A stretch of 52,849 nt of DNA from UBA6182 sp964479585. Its GTDB lineage: Bacteria > Bacillota_I > Bacilli_A > Erysipelotrichales > Erysipelotrichaceae. Location of the stretch: NCBI GenBank assembly GCA_964479585.1, contig CAYZMP010000005.1, forward strand, positions 1-52,849, written 5' to 3'. The position numbers were made by a program, and so were the translations under genes. A model generated the notes under the pieces. The model was not told the origin of the DNA and did not search any database. It saw only the letters and a program-made list of their open reading frames with translations. This document shows positions 33,290 through 41,231 of this stretch, piece by piece. How positions within the stretch are numbered: the stretch's first letter is position 1; each line of letters starts with the position of its first letter.

Positions 33290-35477
33290 AATAAAACGCA
33301 CCAACATTACTTTGTTGGTGTGGTTTTCCATATTCTTTTTACTTGTTGGCCTTATTAGTGCCAATGTTTTTGTCGTTGTTATTGGTGGACAACATGTTCA
33401 TTCAAAGACAAACATTAAAGAAATTGCCGATGGTGTGTATATTCGTCAAGAAAGTATACTTGCTAATCGTGGTCTTATCGTTGATAGAAACAACAATGTG
33501 TTAGCGGAAGATGTCGTATCGTATAAGATTATACTTTACTTAGATAGTTCTCGTGTTGGTATTCATAATACACCAGCTTATGTGGTAGATAAAGAAGCGA
33601 CAGCTGCAGCATTAGCACCACTTTTAAACATGGAAGAGCAAGTCATATTGGATCATTTAAACAAAGACTTGTATCAAACAGAACTTGGTATACGAGGAAG
33701 AAATTTATCTTTAAATACGAGAAATGAAATACTAGCGTTAGGGCTTCCTGGTATTGCCTTTGAAACGATGATTAGTCGTAACTACCCACAAGGTGTTTTT
33801 GCTTCTCATCTTATTGGTTTTTCGCAGTTTGATGATGAAGTAAAAGCCATGACAGGACGCATGGGTTTAGAAGCAATCTTTAATCAAACACTTCTTGGTG
33901 AAAACGGTTGGCGTCGCTATCAATCCGATATTAGCGGTTTCCGCTTTAAAGACATGTACTATGAAGAACAACCAGCTATCAATGGTAATACCTTAGTATT
34001 AACCCTTGATCGAGGAATACAAGAAACCTTAGAACTAGCATTAGAAAACACGATGCAAACAACCAATGCTTATGAAGCATGGGGCATGGTTATGGAAGCT
34101 AAAAGTGGGGATGTATTAGGTTGGGCAAACACACCTAGCTTTGATCCTAATGCAATTGATATTTCTAGTTATGATAATGTCATATCACAAAGTGTTATTG
34201 AACCTGGTTCAACGATGAAGAGCTTTGTGTATGCAACAGTTATTGATAAAGGAAAATACGATGGTAATGCTACTTATCCAAGTGGTGTCTTTCATATGGG
34301 TATTGCCAATGGATATCCAATTCGAGTAAATAGTTTTGAAAGTGCAAGTAGCTCTATATATAATGCAGGTAGAAGAGATTGGGGTATTGTCGATTTTGAT
34401 CGTGCATATGCTTTATCACTTAATACAGCCATCGCTACAATGCTTACAAGTAGTATTCATGTCACAGATTATGAAGAGTACTTAGACCGTTTTGGTTTTT
34501 TTAAGCCTGTTAACATGGTTGGGGTGTATGAAAATGAAGGTCAAAAAGCATTTCGTTATCCGATTGAAATGCTTACCTCTGGTTATGGTCAAGGTTCAAC
34601 AGTCACAACCCTTCAACTTATGCAAGCCTATAGTGCCATTATCAATGATGGTGTGATGGTTAAACCAAAAGTGGTGGATAAAATTATTGATCCAATCACA
34701 AATGAAGTTGTCATGGAGTATCCAAGTGAAGTAGTTGGACAACCAATCCAAGCGTCAACTGCAAAAGAAGTACAACGGCTTATGCGCTATACTGCCGATG
34801 CTGGAACAGCAAGGCATTATCAAATACCAGAAGTAGGTATTATTGGTAAAACAGGTACTTCTCAAGTTATTGGTCCTAATGGGTATTATAGTGATCGTAA
34901 CTTATTTTCTGTTGTTATTGGTTTACCGGCAGATAATCCGGAAATTTTAGTGTATTATGCATTTTTAGCACCTTCATATATTGAATCATACAACCATACT
35001 GCACCAATTCAATCTGTACTTAGAAAAATTGCAATGACATACAACTATGCTCAAGCTCAAGAACCTGATGAACAGACGATTGGTGAAGATCCAACTGATC
35101 AAAGTGAAACAAGTGTTGTCCTAATGCCAAGTTTTCGAAACAAACCTGTCAGTGAGTTTGACACTTTTGTACAAGAAAACCATTTTCAAGCTGTTATCTT
35201 AGGTGAAGGGGATATGATAATTGATTCTTCCTTTGAAGGAATACCACAGCTAATTAACACGACACGATTGTTTGTGCTTACCAATAAAGCACCAACAACA
35301 ATGATTGATTTAACCGGTTTTTCTAAAAAAGATGTCATGACTTACGCTAAGCTTGCCAACATAAATGTAGAACTAATTGGAGAAGGTTGGGTAAGATCAC
35401 AATCTTTAGAAGTTAATGAGCCATTATCGAGTGAAAAGGTTGTTGTAAATTTCACGCTTAATGAGTATAATGAGTAA
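33282..35477 (+). CDS. Division-type class B penicillin-binding protein with PASTA domains
   Basis: I choose ATG 33282, which overlaps the ftsL stop; the frame is open from 33258 but those codons lie within ftsL. The 731-residue product has one N-terminal membrane helix, a dimerisation domain, and a transpeptidase domain with SxxK at Ser310-Lys313 (STMK), SxN at Ser379-Asn381 and KTG at 523-525. All catalytic motifs are intact. Two PASTA-like segments follow at the C-terminus, as in PbpB of Bacillus or PBP2x. It cross-links septal peptidoglycan, showing that this organism keeps a wall. Confidence 0.93.
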   Translation: MTRIKRTNITLLVWFSIFFLLVGLISANVFVVVIGGQHVHSKTNIKEIADGVYIRQESILANRGLIVDRNNNVLAEDVVSYKIILYLDSSRVGIHNTPAYVVDKEATAAALAPLLNMEEQVILDHLNKDLYQTELGIRGRNLSLNTRNEILALGLPGIAFETMISRNYPQGVFASHLIGFSQFDDEVKAMTGRMGLEAIFNQTLLGENGWRRYQSDISGFRFKDMYYEEQPAINGNTLVLTLDRGIQETLELALENTMQTTNAYEAWGMVMEAKSGDVLGWANTPSFDPNAIDISSYDNVISQSVIEPGSTMKSFVYATVIDKGKYDGNATYPSGVFHMGIANGYPIRVNSFESASSSIYNAGRRDWGIVDFDRAYALSLNTAIATMLTSSIHVTDYEEYLDRFGFFKPVNMVGVYENEGQKAFRYPIEMLTSGYGQGSTVTTLQLMQAYSAIINDGVMVKPKVVDKIIDPITNEVVMEYPSEVVGQPIQASTAKEVQRLMRYTADAGTARHYQIPEVGIIGKTGTSQVIGPNGYYSDRNLFSVVIGLPADNPEILVYYAFLAPSYIESYNHTAPIQSVLRKIAMTYNYAQAQEPDEQTIGEDPTDQSETSVVLMPSFRNKPVSEFDTFVQENHFQAVILGEGDMIIDSSFEGIPQLINTTRLFVLTNKAPTTMIDLTGFSKKDVMTYAKLANINVELIGEGWVRSQSLEVNEPLSSEKVVVNFTLNEYNE

Positions 35478-35480
35478 GTT

Positions 35481-36458
35481 ATGAAAATACTAGAATTATT
35501 GATAGGCTTTGTACTTGTGTATGCACTAACTTTGATTGCTTATCCAGTTTGGATAAAGCTACTAAAAGAGCGCAACATTAAACAAACAGCCAGTGAATAT
35601 GCTTTAAAAGAGTACCAACAAAAACAAGCAACCCCCATGTTTGGAGGGGTTTTGTTTGTGCTTATACCAACTGTATTGCTTGTGGTGTACTATAATTTTG
35701 CTTTAGAGTTAAGTACTTTATTAGCGCTATTTGTGTTTATTGCTTATTTTTTATTAGGTGTAGTGGACGATATGAAAATTGCAAAAGAAGGAAAAAACGA
35801 TGGTTTACCTGTTAAACTACGAGTGTTTTTTCAAGTTGCTATTGCGATTGTCTTTATGATGCTTTCTTTAACACTAATTACAACTTTACTTGCCTTTCCA
35901 ATACCAATGATGGGGTATTTCTTTTTAGCTTTACCACCAGTTATCTATGTTTTATTTGGGGTGTTTGTTATTGTTGCGAGTGTTAATTCGGTAAACATTA
36001 CCGATGGTATGGATGGTTTAGCTGCGGGGGTTTCTCTATTAATTATGGTTGGATTAGCCATCATTAGTTATTTCTACAATCAGCAACAACTAGCCATGTT
36101 AGCCATTATGCTAGTGGGATCGTTGTTAGGGTATTTAAAATACAATGTATTTCCTGCCAAAATCTTTATGGGTGATGGAGGATCATTAGCATTGGGTGGC
36201 TTAATGGCTGCGTATGCCATGTTATTAAAAATTGAAATTTCATACATCTTTTTAGTGGGTGTCTTAATATGGGAAACAGGTTGTGTTGTCATTCAACAAG
36301 TTTCTGTTCGTCTTTTTAAAAAGCGAGTGTTTAATTACACACCGATTCATTATAGTTTTGTTTTAGCGGGCTGGAAAGAAAAAAGTGTTGTGCAGTTTAT
36401 TTGGTTGTTGGGACTTATCTTTTTAGTACTTGGATTATGGAGCGCATTATGGGTTTAA
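35481..36458 (+). CDS. mraY: Phospho-N-acetylmuramoyl-pentapeptide transferase MraY
   Basis: The 325-residue polytopic membrane protein has the MraY signatures TPMFGGVLF, LLGVVDDMKIAK with the acidic pair, NSVNITDGMDGLAAG and KIFMGDGGSLALGG. It transfers phospho-MurNAc-pentapeptide to undecaprenyl phosphate, making lipid I. It follows the PBP by three bases, and its last codons overlap murD. The Asp residues of the active site are all present. Confidence 0.95.
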   Translation: MKILELLIGFVLVYALTLIAYPVWIKLLKERNIKQTASEYALKEYQQKQATPMFGGVLFVLIPTVLLVVYYNFALELSTLLALFVFIAYFLLGVVDDMKIAKEGKNDGLPVKLRVFFQVAIAIVFMMLSLTLITTLLAFPIPMMGYFFLALPPVIYVLFGVFVIVASVNSVNITDGMDGLAAGVSLLIMVGLAIISYFYNQQQLAMLAIMLVGSLLGYLKYNVFPAKIFMGDGGSLALGGLMAAYAMLLKIEISYIFLVGVLIWETGCVVIQQVSVRLFKKRVFNYTPIHYSFVLAGWKEKSVVQFIWLLGLIFLVLGLWSALWV

Positions 36459-37762
36459 AAGTATGTATTTTAGGAGCAGCACGTAGTGGTTGTGCTAGTG
36501 CAAAATTAGCACTTGATCAAGGTTATCATGTGGTGCTTACTGATGAAAGAGAATTAGAAAACAAAGATGATTTAGTAGAACAAGGCATCGTTGTTTATGA
36601 TGGTGGCTTTCATAATGATTTATTAGACATGGATTTTGATTGGGTTATTAAAAACCCTGGTATACCAGAGCATCATCCTTTTGTTAAAGAGATGGCGAAG
36701 CACTATTTTATTGTTAATGAATTAGAGTTTGCACAACGTTTTATCCCAAAATGGAAATTAGCTGCCATCACCGGTACCAATGGTAAAACAACAACGACAG
36801 CCATGCTTGGTGATATCTTTAAAAAAGCAACTTCCTTTGGGTTTGTGGCTGGTAATATTGGAGTACCATTAAGTACTGTAGTAAAAGAAGAAAGACACCG
36901 TAAAATGGGCTATGGCGCGATTGAAATCGCTGCTTTTCAACTGGTAAACACTAAAAAATTTCATCCCGTTGCTTCTACGATTGTCTCTTTAGCACCTGAT
37001 CATTTAGACGTGTTTAAAAATGAAAAAGAGTATTACGATGCAAAGTGGAAAATTGTCGAAAACTTAACGCAAAATGATACGTTTGTTTTAAACCTTGATG
37101 ATATCAATATTATTAGAACTCAAAAACCAACATCCGCAAAAATCATGACCGTGTCTCAACATAATGAAGCAGATGTGATGATTGTTAATAACAAAGCAGT
37201 GGTGAATAAAAAGGTATTGTTTGATGTGGATAAACTACATGTCGTCGGAAAACATAACATTACTAATGCTTTGATAGCATCTGCATTAGCGTATGTAATG
37301 GGTATAAAACCTAAACACATACAAAAAGCGTTGCACAGTTTTATGGGTGTAGAACACCGCATTGAGTTTGTGGATGAAGTAAATGGTGTAAAATATTACA
37401 ACGATTCAAAAGGAACTAATCCTCAATCCACAAGAGTTGCCTTAGAAGCCTTTGATCAACCTGTCATCTTAATAGCAGGTGGTTATGATAAAAAGATTAC
37501 CTTTGAAGAAGTAAGTGATGTTTCTCATAAAATTAAACACATTGTTGTTTATGGTCAAACCAAAGATCAACTTAAAGAAACCTTTGATAATGCTTATGTC
37601 GTGGATGATTTAGAACAAGCCTTTAAAAAAGCCAATGAACTAGCACAGAGTGGAGATATTGTTTGTTTATCACCAGCATGTGCAAGTTATGATCAATACA
37701 AAAACTATGAAGAACGAGGAAAACAGTTTAAAGCACTTGTTCATTCGTTGAGAAAAGAATAA
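36449..37762 (+). CDS. murD: UDP-N-acetylmuramoylalanine-D-glutamate ligase
   Basis: I choose ATG 36449, six bases after GGAG and giving the family-typical start MGLKVCILGAARSGCAS; earlier in-frame starts lie deep inside mraY. The 437-residue product has the Mur-ligase ATP loop AAITGTNGKTTTTAML, then VVKEE..., and the C-terminal NDSKGTNPQST. It adds D-Glu to UDP-MurNAc-Ala. It is the last gene of this short dcw cluster: a strong terminator follows, and ftsW/spoVE, murG, ftsQ, ftsA and ftsZ are not here. Confidence 0.94.
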   Translation: MGLKVCILGAARSGCASAKLALDQGYHVVLTDERELENKDDLVEQGIVVYDGGFHNDLLDMDFDWVIKNPGIPEHHPFVKEMAKHYFIVNELEFAQRFIPKWKLAAITGTNGKTTTTAMLGDIFKKATSFGFVAGNIGVPLSTVVKEERHRKMGYGAIEIAAFQLVNTKKFHPVASTIVSLAPDHLDVFKNEKEYYDAKWKIVENLTQNDTFVLNLDDINIIRTQKPTSAKIMTVSQHNEADVMIVNNKAVVNKKVLFDVDKLHVVGKHNITNALIASALAYVMGIKPKHIQKALHSFMGVEHRIEFVDEVNGVKYYNDSKGTNPQSTRVALEAFDQPVILIAGGYDKKITFEEVSDVSHKIKHIVVYGQTKDQLKETFDNAYVVDDLEQAFKKANELAQSGDIVCLSPACASYDQYKNYEERGKQFKALVHSLRKE

Positions 37763-37767
37763 GTAAG

Positions 37768-37795
37768 AAGGCAATCGCGTGTGCGATTGCCTTTT
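37768..37795 (+). terminator. Intrinsic terminator ending the dcw cluster
   Basis: AAGGCAATCGC (37768-37778) pairs perfectly with GCGATTGCCTT (37783-37793), with loop GTGT and four T residues. It begins five bases after the murD stop. Confidence 0.88.
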
Positions 37796-37855
37796 CATTA
37801 CATACATCTTTATTTAAGATTTGTTTTTAAAATTCAACAATCGATGATAAGACAA

Positions 37856-38428
37856 TTATTGTTCTTTTAATTGACGCTTATAATCCTCTTTTACAATTCC
37901 ATACAAAAGTAAATCTTCAAAGGTTCCTGTATGAGTTTTAAACTTTTGTTTTTTCGTTCCTTCATAAGACAAACCACATTTTTCCATAACTTTACCTGAA
38001 CCTATGTTTGGTCGAATAAATGTAGCTTCAATGCGGTGAAGATTTACTTCTTCAAAAAGAAATCGAATAACTTCTTTAAATACTTCACTCATGATGCCTT
38101 GATTCCATGCTTTTTGTGCAAGTACATAACCAATCGTGGCACATTCATCTTTTACATTCATCTCTACCACATCAATCATACCAACGATGTGGTTAAACTC
38201 TTTATGAAAGATAACCCAACGAAAAACAGAGTCTGTTTCATATTCTGGCAACCATATTTCAAGTAGTTTCTTTGTGTCTTGCACACTTGCATGTGGTGTC
38301 CATGTTAAATATTTCGTTACCTGTGGATCACTAGCCCAATTATCAAACATAGCTTGAGCATCATCTAAAGTTAGTCGACGAAGTATACAACGATTTGTTT
38401 CTAATGTTTTAGTTTTACATAAGTTCAT
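37856..38428 (-). CDS. GNAT acetyltransferase (RimJ/RimL-like)
   Basis: The 190-residue protein has the RimJ/RimL opening LETNRCILRRLTLDDAQAMFDNWASDPQV. It also has the acetyl-CoA region IGYVLAQKAWNQGIMSEVFKEVIRFLFEE and the C-terminal RPNIGSGKVMEKCGLSYEG. Such enzymes acetylate protein N-termini or small molecules; the substrate is unknown. It is a single minus-strand gene between plus-strand clusters. Confidence 0.88.
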   Translation of the reverse strand: MNLCKTKTLETNRCILRRLTLDDAQAMFDNWASDPQVTKYLTWTPHASVQDTKKLLEIWLPEYETDSVFRWVIFHKEFNHIVGMIDVVEMNVKDECATIGYVLAQKAWNQGIMSEVFKEVIRFLFEEVNLHRIEATFIRPNIGSGKVMEKCGLSYEGTKKQKFKTHTGTFEDLLLYGIVKEDYKRQLKEQ

Positions 38429-38515
38429 AAGTTACCCCTACATAGCATAAGATGCCTGTTTTGTGCTTGTTAAATAGTGTTATAATAAAAATATCACAAA
38501 GAAGGAGCGTTCACA

Positions 38516-39379
38516 ATGATAAAAAGCATACTATTAATTACATTTATCCTTTTACTATCAAGTTGTCAAGCTAAAACACCACCAGAGTTTACATTAGATA
38601 ACTACCCAACAATTGATGGTTCTACGGTCACTATACCTTTAAGTGAAGCAATCGCTGCTCAACTAACAGGGGCAACACTTGAACAAGTAAAACCGATTAT
38701 ACAACATAATAAAACCCATCAAGCTTATGTAAACTTAATTAACGGTGATGCTGATTTAATATTTGTAACATACCCTTCTTTAGAAGAACAAACACTAGCC
38801 CAAGAAAATGATGTGGAGTTAGAAATAATTCCTATTGTCAGTGAAGCGTTTGTCTTTTTAACTCACATTGATAATCCTGTAGATTCATTAACACTAACGC
38901 AAGTTCAAGATATTTATCAAGGAAACATTACGAACTGGAGTCAAGTGGGTGGTGATGATGTGGATATAATAGCGTATCAACGACCAGAAAACTCAGGAAG
39001 TCAGTCTGGATTTTTAGAACTTGTGATGAAAGATTTAGACATTATGACTCCACCTAGTGCGTGGATTCAAGCATCGATGGGTGAGATTATTGATGCCGTA
39101 GCTTCCTATAATAACAAACCCGATGCCATTGGTTATTCTTATTACTATTTTGTTGTGGATATGTGGGGTAATGAAAATGTGAAATTACTAGAAATTGATG
39201 GTGTATACCCTAATAATGAAACCATTGCTTCAAAAGAATATCCAATAACAACTCACTATTATGCTGTGTTTAATAAAAACCAAACCCGTAATAGTGATGT
39301 ACGAAAAATAGTGGATTGGTTATTGAGTAAGCAGGGTCAACAATTAGCGGAAGATTTTGGTTATGTTAAGGTACAGTAA
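38516..39379 (+). CDS. PstS-like substrate-binding lipoprotein
   Basis: The 287-residue product has a lipoprotein signal with lipobox LSSC (Cys17). The PstS-like fold shows as DLIFVTYPSLEE, LTLTQVQDIYQGNITNWSQVGG and QRPENSGSQSGF, the last being the phosphate-binding loop form. No pstC, pstA or pstB gene is adjacent; the next gene is another lipoprotein that overlaps it. It may be an orphan phosphate-sensing or binding protein rather than an ABC transporter subunit. A TATAAT at 38481-38486 and a GAAGGAG site precede it. Confidence 0.82.
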   Translation: MIKSILLITFILLLSSCQAKTPPEFTLDNYPTIDGSTVTIPLSEAIAAQLTGATLEQVKPIIQHNKTHQAYVNLINGDADLIFVTYPSLEEQTLAQENDVELEIIPIVSEAFVFLTHIDNPVDSLTLTQVQDIYQGNITNWSQVGGDDVDIIAYQRPENSGSQSGFLELVMKDLDIMTPPSAWIQASMGEIIDAVASYNNKPDAIGYSYYYFVVDMWGNENVKLLEIDGVYPNNETIASKEYPITTHYYAVFNKNQTRNSDVRKIVDWLLSKQGQQLAEDFGYVKVQ

Positions 39380-40793
39380 AGTTTTACTTATCCTCTTTTT
39401 ACTAACAGGTTGTACTAAAGAGTATAAACCTGTTGAATTAATCTCACCACCTCACCAACAGGTGATTGCTTTTAATGATCCACTACATGATCCTATCTTT
39501 TCACCTGTAAAGCAACCACCACTATTTATTAATCCTATTGATTGTAATGAGATAGAATTATCTAATGGACACACCATTGAAATTGATGGTTTACTCAACC
39601 AAACTATCCAACAAACCATTAACGATAAAATACATGATAAGACTGAGCAAATCCAAAAGTATCATGCGAATAACCTACCACCTTATCGAGGTATTGCTCA
39701 AGAAGTTGTTGATGATGCTCAATTAGTAAGTGATACTTTATACACACAATGTCAATACAATGCTAATCATGTGTTGTCTCTTTCTTTTTCTCGCAACATG
39801 GTGTTTGTTAGTCAAAGCAAAGAAGTGCTTGTTAGTGTTGAAGATGGACTCACGGTTGATGTAAGGACGGGTAAAGACTTATCATTAAGTGATGTAGTCA
39901 CTAATGATGTGGATGCTCAACAGTTTTTTAATGAGCGTGTTCCTTCTGAATTAGATAAAGCCAAACAACGATACTATTTTGGTGATAGTATTATCGAACT
40001 AGTACAACCTTTTAGTGGATTGAAAAACAATCAGAAGTTTTTTATTAGTTCACAAGGTGTTGAACTTATTTTAGATTATAGTTCTTCTGATTTTTATCTT
40101 GGGTTTTCAAATTTTCGGTTAACCTTTGATTTTGCTTTGTTTCATGATGTTTTAGCACTACCTTACCGATTTTTAAGCAAAGAAAATATCTTTGAGCAAC
40201 CAATAAGTCAAGGGATGTTACTAAATCAACAATCTGAGCCAATGAGAATGCAAACAACCTTAGAAAAAATAGCGGGTGTTAGTGTGCAGTTTTCACGACC
40301 TCAGAAAGAATCCTTTGAAGTGGATAAGAGATTCACTAATCAACTTATAATGAAAGCACAAAGTATATTTGAAGAAGAAGATGATGTGCTAGATGCACAC
40401 ATTACTATTTTTGCTCATAAGTTACTAGATTATACAAGTTATAGTGCTAGCATTAGTTTTTATGATAGAGAAAGCATCCATCATCACTACTCACTTTGTA
40501 GTGTGTATAAAAACAATGAGCAAGTCTTGCTTGATGATATTATTACAAGTTCTGATTTTAGGCAGGTTATGGAAACCTACATTTTAGAAAACTTAAAATA
40601 CTATGTCGGTTATCCAATAACTTCTTTAAGTGAAATTGAACCATTAAAAGGCTTTAACATTAGTCCTTTTGGTATTGAGCTAGATATTAAGTTAAGGTAT
40701 GATGATCTACACTTTAGTATGGTTGTGCCTTATGATGTGATAGGCTTAGAAAATATTGTGTTTTTTAAGGAGCTTTTAGAGTTAGTGTCGTAG
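39363..40793 (+). CDS. RsiV/DUF3298-like lipoprotein
   Basis: I choose ATG 39363, 17 bases inside the preceding gene; TTG 39357 is a weaker alternative. The 476-residue product has lipobox LLTGC (Cys17). It contains two regions that resemble DUF4163/DUF3298 domains of RsiV-type proteins: a segment ending GLTVDVRTGKDLSLSDVV and, near the C-terminus, VLLDDIITSSDFRQVMETYI with FNISPFGIELDI and VPYDVIG. RsiV-type proteins bind lysozyme or other ligands outside the cell; this one has no visible sigma factor nearby and is anchored by lipid. The overlap with the PstS-like gene suggests a joint function. Confidence 0.65.
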   Translation: MLRYSKVLLILFLLTGCTKEYKPVELISPPHQQVIAFNDPLHDPIFSPVKQPPLFINPIDCNEIELSNGHTIEIDGLLNQTIQQTINDKIHDKTEQIQKYHANNLPPYRGIAQEVVDDAQLVSDTLYTQCQYNANHVLSLSFSRNMVFVSQSKEVLVSVEDGLTVDVRTGKDLSLSDVVTNDVDAQQFFNERVPSELDKAKQRYYFGDSIIELVQPFSGLKNNQKFFISSQGVELILDYSSSDFYLGFSNFRLTFDFALFHDVLALPYRFLSKENIFEQPISQGMLLNQQSEPMRMQTTLEKIAGVSVQFSRPQKESFEVDKRFTNQLIMKAQSIFEEEDDVLDAHITIFAHKLLDYTSYSASISFYDRESIHHHYSLCSVYKNNEQVLLDDIITSSDFRQVMETYILENLKYYVGYPITSLSEIEPLKGFNISPFGIELDIKLRYDDLHFSMVVPYDVIGLENIVFFKELLELVS

Positions 40794-40894
40794 ACAATGT
40801 TTAAGTAAATGCTTTGTATTTTATCGTATTGAAACTAAAAAAGGTGTTTATTTTGTCATTGATGGAAAAGATGATTATTATGCATGCAAAAAGA

Positions 40895-40924
40895 TTACAC
40901 ATTTGCATCATTTTCCTATATAAT
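40895..40924 (+). promoter_or_regulatory. Promoter of the comN-like/secDF operon
   Basis: TTACAC (40895-40900) is followed after 18 bases by TATAAT (40919-40924), 29 bases before the comN-like start. Confidence 0.6.
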
Positions 40925-40952
40925 AGTAAGGCAAGTAAAGGGGCGTTTTTTT

Positions 40953-41231
40953 ATGAGTAGGATAGACCATCCCCAACTAAAGTTGGCCATGGTGTTAAAA
41001 GCACATCAATTATCCAAACAGTCCGACAGTAATATTGCTGTTAAGGATGTGAGTGATTGTGTGTCAAAAAAATGGAACAATCAGCCGCCAAGGCGGTTTT
41101 ATCAGATGATCTTTGATGTGTTTGAACTCACAGTTAATGATGTGATTCAAACAATGATTAAAGATTCTATGAGAAATGCATTAAAAACGAAACTTAGTGA
41201 ATATGAAGATGTAATTGGAGGTTCAAAATGA
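40953..41231 (+). CDS. comN: ComN-like post-transcriptional regulator family protein
   Basis: I choose ATG 40953 after AAAGGGGCG; the frame runs back to 40884 through the promoter. The 92-residue protein is helical (LKLAMVLKAHQLSKQ, then VKDVSDCVSKKW and FYQMIFDVFELTVNDVIQTMI), matching my memory of the small Post_transc_reg family (ComN of Bacillus), which is encoded next to secDF there as here. ComN acts on mRNA localisation and translation of competence genes. The gene overlaps secDF by four bases. The family call rests partly on this position. Confidence 0.5.
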   Translation: MSRIDHPQLKLAMVLKAHQLSKQSDSNIAVKDVSDCVSKKWNNQPPRRFYQMIFDVFELTVNDVIQTMIKDSMRNALKTKLSEYEDVIGGSK

